Made by a program: the position numbers and the translations under genes. Below are positions 14,922 to 22,527 of a DNA stretch of 24,688 bases, one piece after another. The stretch covers positions 1 to 24,688 of the forward strand of contig JBMNNU010000009.1 of NCBI GenBank assembly GCA_050942695.1, in the 5' to 3' direction. This DNA is from JBMNNU01 sp050942695. Its GTDB lineage: Bacteria; Chloroflexota; UBA6077. Positions within the stretch are counted from its first letter, which is position 1. Each line of letters starts with the position of its first letter. The notes below the pieces were generated by a model. The model ran no database searches. It was not told the DNA's origin and saw only the letters and a program-made list of their open reading frames with translations.

Positions 14922-16106
14922 ATGAAAGTGGCAGCCAAATCCATCGCAATCCTCGCGTTGATAGGCGGTCTGCTTGCGCTGCTCGGCGCATGTTCTCCAG
15001 CCCCTGCAACCTCCCCAAGCGGCGAAGGGTCGCCATCGGGCAGCAACGAATCCCAGCCCCCAATCGTCATCGGTCTGGTTACTGAGGTTACCGGCCCGCA
15101 AGCTGGCACAGGTGACAACCAGACAAATGGCATCAGCCTGGCCTTCGACGAGGTCAACGAAAAGGGCGGGATAAACGGTCGCAAGATCCAACTTGTGATC
15201 GAGGATGACCTATCCACACCGCCGGGGGCGGTCAACGCCTACAATAAAATCATCGCCGAACAGAAACCGGTAGCAACCTTTATCCCCAACTTCGCCAACT
15301 TCGACATGGCTATCGAGCCGGCTATCCGCAAGGCAGGCATACCAGCCATTACAGGGGCAAGCGGCACGGGTGTGACGGCCGCCGGTAACCCCTGGATCTT
15401 CCGGGTCCGTACCAACGATGACATCATGGGCAGACTCGCCGCGGAGTATGCAGTCAAGGAGATGGGCGCCAAAAAGATCGGCATCCTCTACGTAACGGGC
15501 GAGATGGGGGCCGGCGCATCCAAGGTGGTCAAAGAAACCCTGGAACAGCTAGGTGCGGCTCCTGTGGCCATTGAGTCCTACAACATGGACGACAAGGATG
15601 TAACCGCCCAGCTTCTCAACATCCAGAAGGCGGGAGCCGAACTGGTCATCGGTTGGAGCTACCCACCCGATGCTGCCATGATCATGACTAACATGAACCA
15701 GTTAGGCCTGAACATGAAGCTGCTAGGGTCACCCGCTTACGGGATCGCGGATTCACTCAAACTGGCCAGGGAGGCCGCTAACGGCCACACCGTTATCGTG
15801 GACTGGGCTCCTAGCGACGACCCGGTTACCCAGGAGTGGGTAAAGAAGATCGAAGCCCGAGCCAAGTTGCCGGCCAACTTCATCCAGTCCGTCTACTACG
15901 ATGGGGCCAACATCCTGGCCCACGTACTGGAACAATCTGGGACGGATCCCAAAGCGATACAGGATGGGCTGCGATCGTTGAAAGGCTACAAAGGGATCAC
16001 CGGCGAGTACACCTTCGACGAGCAGGGCAATGGCCTCCGCCAGGCGTACGTCGGGCAAATCAAAGACGGCAAGGTCGACGTCATCAAGACGGTGAAGGGG
16101 CAGTAA
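14922..16106 (+). CDS. livK: Liv/HAAT-type amino-acid ABC transporter substrate-binding lipoprotein
   Basis: 394 residues. The signal ends in a lipobox LLGAC with Cys24 as the lipidated residue, followed by a Ser/Gly/Pro linker. The mature part is a type I periplasmic-binding fold (Peripla_BP_6): IVIGLVTEVTGPQAGTGDNQTNGISLAFDEVNEKGGINGRKIQLVIEDD near the N-terminus, the ITGASGTGVTA hinge region, and the usual two-lobed layout to the end. It would be tethered outside the membrane and deliver substrate to LivH/LivM. AAAGGGGA lies 8 nt before the ATG. It is the first gene after the T-box. The symbol reflects family only; the UGG specifier suggests the ligand is tryptophan or another aromatic compound, which this family is known to include. 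Confidence 0.88.
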   Translation: MKVAAKSIAILALIGGLLALLGACSPAPATSPSGEGSPSGSNESQPPIVIGLVTEVTGPQAGTGDNQTNGISLAFDEVNEKGGINGRKIQLVIEDDLSTPPGAVNAYNKIIAEQKPVATFIPNFANFDMAIEPAIRKAGIPAITGASGTGVTAAGNPWIFRVRTNDDIMGRLAAEYAVKEMGAKKIGILYVTGEMGAGASKVVKETLEQLGAAPVAIESYNMDDKDVTAQLLNIQKAGAELVIGWSYPPDAAMIMTNMNQLGLNMKLLGSPAYGIADSLKLAREAANGHTVIVDWAPSDDPVTQEWVKKIEARAKLPANFIQSVYYDGANILAHVLEQSGTDPKAIQDGLRSLKGYKGITGEYTFDEQGNGLRQAYVGQIKDGKVDVIKTVKGQ

Positions 16107-16222
16107 GAGTTCTGAGTTTTGAGTTCTGAGTGCTGGGTAGCTGGGTGCTGCTGCCTTGTGCCTTTTGCCTTGCGCTTAAGGCTCAGCACACAGAACAGGA
16201 CTCAGGACGCAGGACTCAGGAC
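16107..16222. repeat. Degenerate oligonucleotide repeat at livK-livH junction
   Basis: It consists of short near-repeats: TTCTGAGTTTTGAGTTCTGAG just after livK and ACTCAGGACGCAGGACTCAGG just before livH. The two halves are of opposite sense and could pair imperfectly. The same words recur inside the livM-livG linker at 18308-18395. No gene is present. Confidence 0.7.
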
Positions 16223-16236
16223 TAAAAAGGGAGATT

Positions 16237-17118
16237 ATGCCTTTGGAAATGCTTCTCCAGATACTGATAAGCGGCCTCGCGATGGGCAGCATATACGGCC
16301 TCGTAGCTCTGGGGTTCGTGCTACTGGTGAACGCCGCCGGTATTATCAACTTCGCGCAGGGTGAGTTCGTCATGCTGGGCGCGTTCCTGGCCTTCACCTT
16401 CACCAGTCTATGGGGGGTACCCTTCGGCCTGTCAATCTTATTAGTGATGCTGGTGATGGGCGTCTTCGGCTTGGCTATGGAGAGAATAGCCTACCGTCCG
16501 CTGCGCAACACCAACGCTGTGACTATCATCGTCGCCACGCTGGGCATTTCGGTGTTCCTGCAGAATGTGGCGCTGCGCACCTGGGGCAGCGTACCCGAGT
16601 ACTTCGGTGAACCCTTTGGCCGCCAGATGATTACCTTGGGTTCGTTACGCCTGGTGCCTCAACACCTGCTGATCCTGGCCGTAACCGGTTCGCTGGTCGC
16701 AGCGCAGCACTGGTTCTTCCACTACACCCGTTTAGGCAAGCTGATGCGGGCCACTGCTCAGGACAAGGAGACAGCGCGGCTGATGGGTGTGAATATCGGC
16801 CTGATGACGGCGCTGACATTCGCTCTGGCCGCTGCCCTCGGTGGTATCGCAGGCATTCTAGTGGCACCCATCTTCTACATCTCCGTGGAGATGGGGGTCA
16901 GAGTGGGGATCAAAGCGTTCGTGGCCACCATCATCGGTGGGTGGGGCAGTATCCCGGGAGCCTTAGCGGGCGGTTTGGTGGTGGGTTTGGTGGAGGTGTT
17001 GGCAGCCGCTTACGTCTCATCGCTATACAAAGATGTTTTCGCCTTTCTAGTCCTGATCGTTTTCCTGATCGTCATGCCGCAGGGGATTTTCAGGGAGAAG
17101 ATAGCTCAAAAAGCATGA
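16237..17118 (+). CDS. livH: Liv-type ABC transporter permease (LivH)
   Basis: 293 residues, about eight membrane helices, with the LivH opening QILISGLAMGSIYGLVALGFVLLVNAAGIINFAQGEFVMLGAF and the cytoplasmic coupling loop with EAA-like TAQDKETARLMGVNI that docks on the ATPases. The end VFLIVMPQGIFREK is typical of the family. GGGAG lies 5 nt before the ATG. It forms a heterodimer with the LivM part of the next gene. Confidence 0.9.
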   Translation: MPLEMLLQILISGLAMGSIYGLVALGFVLLVNAAGIINFAQGEFVMLGAFLAFTFTSLWGVPFGLSILLVMLVMGVFGLAMERIAYRPLRNTNAVTIIVATLGISVFLQNVALRTWGSVPEYFGEPFGRQMITLGSLRLVPQHLLILAVTGSLVAAQHWFFHYTRLGKLMRATAQDKETARLMGVNIGLMTALTFALAAALGGIAGILVAPIFYISVEMGVRVGIKAFVATIIGGWGSIPGALAGGLVVGLVEVLAAAYVSSLYKDVFAFLVLIVFLIVMPQGIFREKIAQKA

Positions 17119-17303
17119 CGAGCCATCAGCTTTCAGCTTTCAACGATCAGCATGAAATAAATAAAGAGAGCAGTAAGCTGTCACACTGAGCGCTATCGGA
17201 TTTCGGCTAGAGAAAAGGGCACACAAGCGAGGTCAATGGTCTATTTGGATAGGAAATCAACAGAGCAAAAAAGCTGAAGGCTGAAAGTTGATGGCTGATA
17301 GCT
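17119..17303. repeat. Inverted simple-sequence repeats at livH-livM junction
   Basis: GCCATCAGCTTTCAGCTTTC (17122-17141) is followed, at 17272-17303, by a related sequence in inverse sense (AGCTGAAGGCTGAAAGTTG then ATGGCTGATAGCT). The second arm contains the livM start region, so the arms could pair and mask it. The middle has no gene. Confidence 0.6.
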
Positions 17304-19174
17304 ATAAAAAATCTGCATTGATCCTAATAATCGTCGCGGTGGCGCTGGCCGCGCCCGCGGTATTCACATCTGCTTACAGCATCGTGCTGCTGAACCAGGC
17401 GTTGATCTTCGCCCTGATCGTCCTGGGGCTTAACTTCGTCTACGGTTTTGGTGGGGTTTTTTCGTTAGCCCAGGCGGCATTCTGGGGTATTGGGGCATAC
17501 ACATCAGCCCTGCTCACCACAGATGGTAACATGAGCTTCCCGGTCGGTTTTCTGGGAGCGGTGCTGATCACGTCCCTATTCGGGTTGCTGCTGGGCATTC
17601 CCACCCTGAAGTTGCGCAGCCACTACCTAACTTTAGCTACCCTCGCATTCGCCGAATCTGTCCGGCTGGTGTTGATGAATACCGAATGGCTTACCCACGG
17701 CGCTCAGGGTATCCGAGGGATACCGCCGGCAACCATCGGTCCGCTGCTGTTCGACAACCCCTACAGCTTCTATTACCTGAACCTGATGGTGGTTCTGGTA
17801 TCGGTGCTGTTCACACTGCGTTTCCGCCGATCTCGCCTTGGTCGAGCTTTAGAGGCTACCCGCGACGACGAGCTAGCGGCGGCGGCCTCCGGTGTCGATG
17901 TAACCTACTGCCGGGTGCTCGCTTTCGTGCTCAGCGCCTTTTTTGCGGGGGTTGCCGGGAGTCTCTGGGCTCACTTCTCAGCTTACATCAGCCCGGAAAC
18001 GTTCGACCTGTTCGCCACGATTCGCTTCGTCTCCATGCTGCTCATCGGTGGCGCCGGAACTGCGCCGGGCCCGGTTGTCGGGGCGCTGCTTCTCACCTTT
18101 CTGCCTGAATGGTTGCGTTTTCTGGAGGCTTACTATATGGCCATCTATGGCCTTTCAATAGTGCTAATCCTGGTGTTCGCGCCTAAGGGGCTTGTAGGCA
18201 TTGCGGAGCAACTAGTTCGGAAATTGCAGGCCCGTGAAGGCGATGCCGGACAGGGAGACGGACCCCACCCCCGGCCCCTCCCCCACGGGGAGAGGGGGCA
18301 CTCCAATCACTCAGGACTCAGGACCCAGGACTCAGGACGCAAGACACAACACACAGCACTCGATTCCCAGAACTCAGAACTCAGAACCCAGAACCCAGTA
18401 CTCGTAACTAAAAGGCTGACGATGACCTTCGGCGGGCTGGTAGCGGTCCGAAATGTGGATCTTTCGATTGCCGAGGGGAGTATTCACGGGTTAATCGGCC
18501 CCAACGGCTCGGGAAAAACGACTATCCTGAATTTGGTAAGCGGCATCTACTCCCCAGTTGCCGGGGAGATAATATTAGATGGCGGCAGGGTCGATGGCCT
18601 CAACCCATCGATTCTGGTTAGCAAAGGGATCGCCCGTACATTCCAGAATAATCGACTTTTCCAGCAGTTGACCGTTCTGGATAACGTCAAAGTAGCTAGC
18701 TACCGTCGAAGCAGAGCAGGCCTGGCAGGCATCTCACTTCAAACCGGGAGGGTCGTCGAAGAGGAGCGCCGGATCGAAGAGGAGGCGCTAAAGGCTCTAC
18801 AGTTCATGGGTCTCGCTCAGGCAGCCAATAGTTTACCAGGCGACCTCCCTTATGGTAAGCAGCGGTTGGTTGAGCTTGCTCGAGCCCTGGCATCTCGCCC
18901 CCGGTTGCTGTTGTTAGACGAGCCCGCAGCAGGCATGAACATGGCCGAAAAGCAGTGGCTAGTCCGGTTGGTGCGGGAGATCAACCAGAAGGCAGAGATC
19001 TCGGTTATCGTTATCGAGCACGATATGAAGATCATCAGCGGGCTGTGCCACAAGGTTTCGGTCCTTAACTTCGGCGAAGTGATTGCTGAGGGTTCGCCCG
19101 AGGAGATCCGAGACGATGAAGCAGTGATCGAAGCCTATCTAGGAAGGAGTAGACGGCGTGCTCTTATTAGATAA
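17291..19174 (+). CDS. Fused Liv-type permease and ATPase (LivM-LivG)
   Basis: One frame of 627 residues. Residues about 8-310 are LivM: helices plus LNFVYGFGGVFSLAQAAFWGIGAYTSALL, the coupling segment EATRDDELAAAASGVD, and the end VLILVFAPKGLVGI. Residues about 371-627 are the LivG ATPase: Walker A GPNGSGKT (403-410), signature LPYGKQR (519-525), Walker B LLLLDEP (539-545) and the H-loop VIEHDM. They are joined by an odd linker (316-370, GPHPRPLPHGERG... and TQNSELRTQNP-like words) encoded by repeats. LivG may also be made alone from ATG 18422, which has AAAAGG 6 nt upstream, but that form would miss its first beta-strand. ATG 17291 is chosen, with AAGG 10 nt upstream; TTG 17288 is adjacent. 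livM and livG are normally separate genes. Confidence 0.87.
   Translation: MADSYKKSALILIIVAVALAAPAVFTSAYSIVLLNQALIFALIVLGLNFVYGFGGVFSLAQAAFWGIGAYTSALLTTDGNMSFPVGFLGAVLITSLFGLLLGIPTLKLRSHYLTLATLAFAESVRLVLMNTEWLTHGAQGIRGIPPATIGPLLFDNPYSFYYLNLMVVLVSVLFTLRFRRSRLGRALEATRDDELAAAASGVDVTYCRVLAFVLSAFFAGVAGSLWAHFSAYISPETFDLFATIRFVSMLLIGGAGTAPGPVVGALLLTFLPEWLRFLEAYYMAIYGLSIVLILVFAPKGLVGIAEQLVRKLQAREGDAGQGDGPHPRPLPHGERGHSNHSGLRTQDSGRKTQHTALDSQNSELRTQNPVLVTKRLTMTFGGLVAVRNVDLSIAEGSIHGLIGPNGSGKTTILNLVSGIYSPVAGEIILDGGRVDGLNPSILVSKGIARTFQNNRLFQQLTVLDNVKVASYRRSRAGLAGISLQTGRVVEEERRIEEEALKALQFMGLAQAANSLPGDLPYGKQRLVELARALASRPRLLLLDEPAAGMNMAEKQWLVRLVREINQKAEISVIVIEHDMKIISGLCHKVSVLNFGEVIAEGSPEEIRDDEAVIEAYLGRSRRRALIR
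18240..18400 (+). repeat. Translated interspersed repeats forming the LivM-LivG linker
   Basis: Two repeat types lie end to end inside the frame. The first (about 18266-18300) is the CCCCGGCCCCTCCC-ACGGGGAGAGGGG palindrome. The second (18308-18395) is runs of CTCAGGACTCAGGACCCAGG and CAGAACTCAGAACCCAGAAC words. The latter matches the livK-livH gap. No stop occurs in the frame used. Confidence 0.75.
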
Positions 19175-19883
19175 CGTCACGGTAGGTTACGGGAAAGCAC
19201 CTGTCCTTCACGCTGTTTCCCTTGAAGTCCACACTGGTGAGATAGTGGCCTTGATAGGAGCTAACGGAGCCGGGAAAAGCACGACCCTCAGGACCATCTC
19301 AGGAGTGCTCAAGCCAACCAAGGGGAAGATCCTTTTCGAAGGGAGAAACATCGCAGGCTTATCACCAGAACAGGTGGCAGCGCATGGGATCGCCCATGTG
19401 CCGGAGGGGCGAAGGGTCTTTCCGGGCTTCACTGTGAGGGAAAACCTGGAGATCGCCAGGCTGGCGCTGGGTCGATCCTCCAAAGCTATCAACGCTGACA
19501 TAGATAGGATAATGAGCATGTTCCCGAGGTTGCATGAGCGGCAGAACCAGTACGGCTGGTCGCTCTCAGGCGGGGAGCAGCAGATGCTGGTTATCGGGCG
19601 AGGTCTGGTAGCTAATCCCAGGCTACTTATGCTGGACGAACCATCTCTGGGCCTAGCACCTACACTGGTAGATCAGGTCTATGACGTAATAGAGGAGATT
19701 CGAGCCCAGGGCACCACTATACTGTTGGTGGAGCAGAACGCCAGCATGGCCCTATCGGTTGCCAATCGAGCTTACGTCTTGGAGTTGGGCAATATCGTCC
19801 TGGATGGTTCGGCCGAGCAGTTGGCAAACAGCGAAATGGTCAAACGTTCATACCTCGGCTTGGGAACAGACGAATTGCTATAA
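19158..19883 (+). CDS. livF: Liv-type ABC transporter ATPase (LivF)
   Basis: 241 residues from a GTG start with AGGAAGGAG at 19141-19149 (8 nt spacing). It overlaps the end of livG by 17 nt, implying coupled translation. Walker A GANGAGKST, Q-loop region, signature LSGGEQQM, Walker B LLMLDEPSLGLAP and H-like VEQNAS are all present, and the latter two are typical of LivF. It pairs with LivG to power the importer. It is the last gene of the operon. Confidence 0.92.
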   Translation: MLLLDNVTVGYGKAPVLHAVSLEVHTGEIVALIGANGAGKSTTLRTISGVLKPTKGKILFEGRNIAGLSPEQVAAHGIAHVPEGRRVFPGFTVRENLEIARLALGRSSKAINADIDRIMSMFPRLHERQNQYGWSLSGGEQQMLVIGRGLVANPRLLMLDEPSLGLAPTLVDQVYDVIEEIRAQGTTILLVEQNASMALSVANRAYVLELGNIVLDGSAEQLANSEMVKRSYLGLGTDELL

Positions 19884-19911
19884 ATACTGAGCAGAGCGAG
19901 CAAACCCGGCT

Positions 19912-19953
19912 CCGCCACCTTCGTCTGAGCGATTACGGTTTGGAAGGTGGCGG
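19912..19953. other. Hairpin at convergent end of livF and the kinase gene
   Basis: CCGCCACCTTC (19912-19922) pairs perfectly with GAAGGTGGCGG (19943-19953) over 11 bp with a 20-nt loop. The right arm is inside the last codons of the kinase gene. It could slow or end transcription from either side, but neither strand has a T-run, so its role as a terminator is unsure. Confidence 0.45.
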
Positions 19954-21714
19954 TTGTGTGCTCTGGGGCCTCCTCACGGCGATGTACACGATTGTACCCT
20001 TCTCCACCATGGTTTCAGGCTTAGGGTCCTGGCTCAATACGTGGCCGGGTGGTACGTATGGGAAATCCTGATAATTAACCCAGGTCGTAGTAAGCCCCGC
20101 ATTCTCAATCATCGCCTGGGCTTCAGCTTCCGGCATCCCCACAACATTAGGCACTGCTACCTTCTCTTTACCCTTGCTAACACGAAGGTGTATTTCGACT
20201 CCCTTTTCCTCCCGGACATCGGGGGCTGGGGTTTGAGAAATCACCACTCCTGCAGGCACCACATTGCTGATTTCCTCGGATACACGCCACGTAAAACCAG
20301 CCTCCCGAAGTCTTCGAGTGGCCTCTTCCAGGGTCAATTCAACCACCCTGGGAACCAGAGCAGTCTCTGCCCCTAAACTCACCACAACTTCGATGCGGCC
20401 GCCCTTCTCAATAGAATCGTTTTTTTCTGGCTTTTGGGAGACCACATAGGCAACAGGGTATTTTGTGCTGTGGGTTTCCCCAATAATAACCACATCCAAC
20501 CCCTTATCCTGGGCATGTTGTCGAGCGGTGGAGAATGGAATTCCTACCAGGTCTGGAACTACCACAGGTGTCACTGTTGGCGTGGGTGTTATCGTTGGAA
20601 TAGATGTCGGCATCGCTGTCGGAGCCACCGCGGCCGGAGTCGTAGTGGCTGTGGGAGCGGGTCTAGCAGACGGGCCGGGCACTACACTACCGAGCATGCC
20701 ATTCGAAATCGCCAATATACCGAGAGGTATGGAGCCCAGCGTGCACAGGAAGGCTGCAAGCACTACCACCAGCACCATCCAGCCTCCACGACCCCGCTTC
20801 TGGTCGTCTTGATGCATCGTTCGAACGGGAGGCGCGGATCTATCAGGCTCCACCATCTTCGCTTTTGCTGCCGGGTGTGCTTGTGTAGCCTCCATACTAG
20901 CTCGGGCGCAGTCGAGCAGCGCTTCCGACATTTCGGCACCAGACCCGTACCGGTCATGCGGGTTCTTGGCCATGGAGCGCAATATAACGCTCTGAAGCGA
21001 CTCCGGAATCCTTGGATTGTATCTTCGCGGAGGCGCAGGCTCGTCTTTGACCTGTTTCAACGCCACCGCCACAGAGGTTTCCCCCTCGAAGGGAAGGCGA
21101 CCGGTCGCCATCTCATACAGCACAACGCCGGCAGAGTATAGATCCGAGTATGCGGTGATCGGATCTCCCTGCGCTTGCTCAGGAGAGATATAGTGGGCTG
21201 ATCCAACCACATAGCCCGACTGGGTTAACGATGAAGCCCCCAGCGCCATTGCGATACCAAAATCAGCGATCTTGGCTCGACCATCTTCGGTCACCAGGAT
21301 GTTATGGGGTTTGACGTCTCTATGCACTATCTGCTGGCGGTGAGCGTAAGCGAGTGCATCGCAGATCTGCCGGCCAAAATGGATAACCCGCGCGGCGCCC
21401 AGGGGCGCCTCCTCCAAGATTATCTCCTTCAGCGTCCGCCCGGCTATAAGCTCCATCACGATATATTGAACGGTGCCCTCAGTTCCTACGTCGTAGACGG
21501 CAACGATGTTTGGATGGGAAAGGCTGGCAACGGATCTGGCCTCCCTCTGAAACCTAGCGAGGAAGCCGGGGTCGGAGGCATACTGTTCCCTGAGAACTTT
21601 GACTGCGACCTTCCGGCCAAGCAGCAGGTCTTCGGCCTCATACACCACGGCCATTCCCCCTTCACCTAAGAGGGAAAGCAATTTGTATCTATTGTTGAGA
21701 ACCCTACCAATCAT
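19933..21714 (-). CDS. PknB-like Ser/Thr protein kinase with three PASTA domains
   Basis: 593 residues. The kinase domain (about 10-270) has the Gly-loop LGEGGMAVVY, K39 in AVKV, the catalytic loop HRDVKPHN (131-138), DFG (151-153) and the activation-end SPEQ. A single helix at about 313-337 crosses the membrane. A Pro/Thr/Ala-rich stalk (345-385) leads to three PASTA repeats (about 386-452, 455-523, 527-590) that open with VPDLVG, VPRVVE and VPNVVG. PASTA domains bind peptidoglycan fragments, so it probably senses wall state or growth and phosphorylates cytoplasmic proteins. No cognate PP2C phosphatase or FHA gene is nearby. The ATG at 21714 begins the canonical MIGRVLNNRYKL motif. Confidence 0.92.
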   Translation of the reverse strand: MIGRVLNNRYKLLSLLGEGGMAVVYEAEDLLLGRKVAVKVLREQYASDPGFLARFQREARSVASLSHPNIVAVYDVGTEGTVQYIVMELIAGRTLKEIILEEAPLGAARVIHFGRQICDALAYAHRQQIVHRDVKPHNILVTEDGRAKIADFGIAMALGASSLTQSGYVVGSAHYISPEQAQGDPITAYSDLYSAGVVLYEMATGRLPFEGETSVAVALKQVKDEPAPPRRYNPRIPESLQSVILRSMAKNPHDRYGSGAEMSEALLDCARASMEATQAHPAAKAKMVEPDRSAPPVRTMHQDDQKRGRGGWMVLVVVLAAFLCTLGSIPLGILAISNGMLGSVVPGPSARPAPTATTTPAAVAPTAMPTSIPTITPTPTVTPVVVPDLVGIPFSTARQHAQDKGLDVVIIGETHSTKYPVAYVVSQKPEKNDSIEKGGRIEVVVSLGAETALVPRVVELTLEEATRRLREAGFTWRVSEEISNVVPAGVVISQTPAPDVREEKGVEIHLRVSKGKEKVAVPNVVGMPEAEAQAMIENAGLTTTWVNYQDFPYVPPGHVLSQDPKPETMVEKGTIVYIAVRRPQSTQPPPSKP

Positions 21715-21915
21715 GGGGATTACGCCATTCTTTACGAAATACGAAAGCTAGTCTAACAGCAGTGTCAATTCTTGGCGATTCTACACAATGAACTGCTAAC
21801 GGTCCACAGCAAAGCAGCCACATCTTCTGGTATCATAGTTGAAAGCTTCATCCATGATGTTTGTGGCTCATCCTGTGCTGCAGAGTTGTTTTCTGAAAGG
21901 GATCGAGAACCTCCG

Positions 21916-22527
21916 GTGGAACAGCAAGAAGTAAACAAGGAAACCGGGCAGGTTACAAAGCCCTGGCGGCCACCGGTTCTTGTGGTTATGGTAGGGCTGC
22001 CGGGCACAGGAAAATCCCACCTAGCCCGCAGGTTGGCATCGCGGCTTCCGTTCAAGCTGATCGAGACCGATGAGATCCGGCATAGCATCGCCTCGCCGCC
22101 CACCTATTCCCGCGAGGAGAGCGGAAGGGTTTACCAAATAGCCCATCGCCAGATCGATAGAACCCTCCGTAAGGGTGGAAATGTGATATTCGATGCAACC
22201 AATCTTTATGAGCGTGGCAGGCGGACTCTCCGGAAGATTGCGGAGAGGAATAACGCGAGATTGCTGATCGTTCATACTACTGCTCCTGAGAAGGTAATAG
22301 AGGATCGGCTGCGCTGGAGGAAACTCGGAGTCGAACCGCAGGATAAGTCTGAAGCCGGTTGGGATGTGTATTGCCGGATGCGGGAAGATATGGAAGTTAT
22401 CAAGCAGCCTCATCTGGTAGTTGATACCTCCCAGGAACTAGAGCCGATAATCGAAGAAATCGTGGATTTCGTTCTGGAAAAAAGTGAAAGCCCTCCTGAT
22501 TTACAACTCCCACGCAGGACAACGTGA
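21916..22527 (+). CDS. P-loop kinase, AAA_33/zeta-toxin-like family
   Basis: The protein has 203 residues from GTG 21916. Walker A is GLPGTGKS (27-34). ETDEIRHS, VIFDATNL and RLRWRKLG give the lid and nucleotide-binding pattern of small P-loop kinases of the AAA_33 (gluconate-kinase/PNK-like) group. Substrate is unknown. The start is uncertain: the frame is open back to TTG 21772 with no in-frame ATG before the Walker A. I prefer 21916 because it leaves room for the divergent kinase promoter and gives a normal-length family member; its ribosome site (GAAAGGGA) is 13 nt away. The last 44 nt overlap the lipid kinase gene. Confidence 0.72.
   Translation: MEQQEVNKETGQVTKPWRPPVLVVMVGLPGTGKSHLARRLASRLPFKLIETDEIRHSIASPPTYSREESGRVYQIAHRQIDRTLRKGGNVIFDATNLYERGRRTLRKIAERNNARLLIVHTTAPEKVIEDRLRWRKLGVEPQDKSEAGWDVYCRMREDMEVIKQPHLVVDTSQELEPIIEEIVDFVLEKSESPPDLQLPRRTT

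Noticed and set aside
14143..15063. A 306-codon minus-strand frame across MFS, T-box and livK
   Set aside because: It would be antisense to three well-supported features, including a structured leader, and its translation is Arg/Gly-rich with no recognisable domain.
16107..18400. Reiterated short words as a possible CRISPR array
   Set aside because: There are no regular spacers or constant repeat length, and the words are degenerate and lie partly within a coding frame.
21763..21768. TTGACA on the minus strand as -35 of the PASTA kinase promoter
   Set aside because: The hexamer is perfect but no acceptable -10 lies 16-18 nt downstream, so I do not call a promoter.
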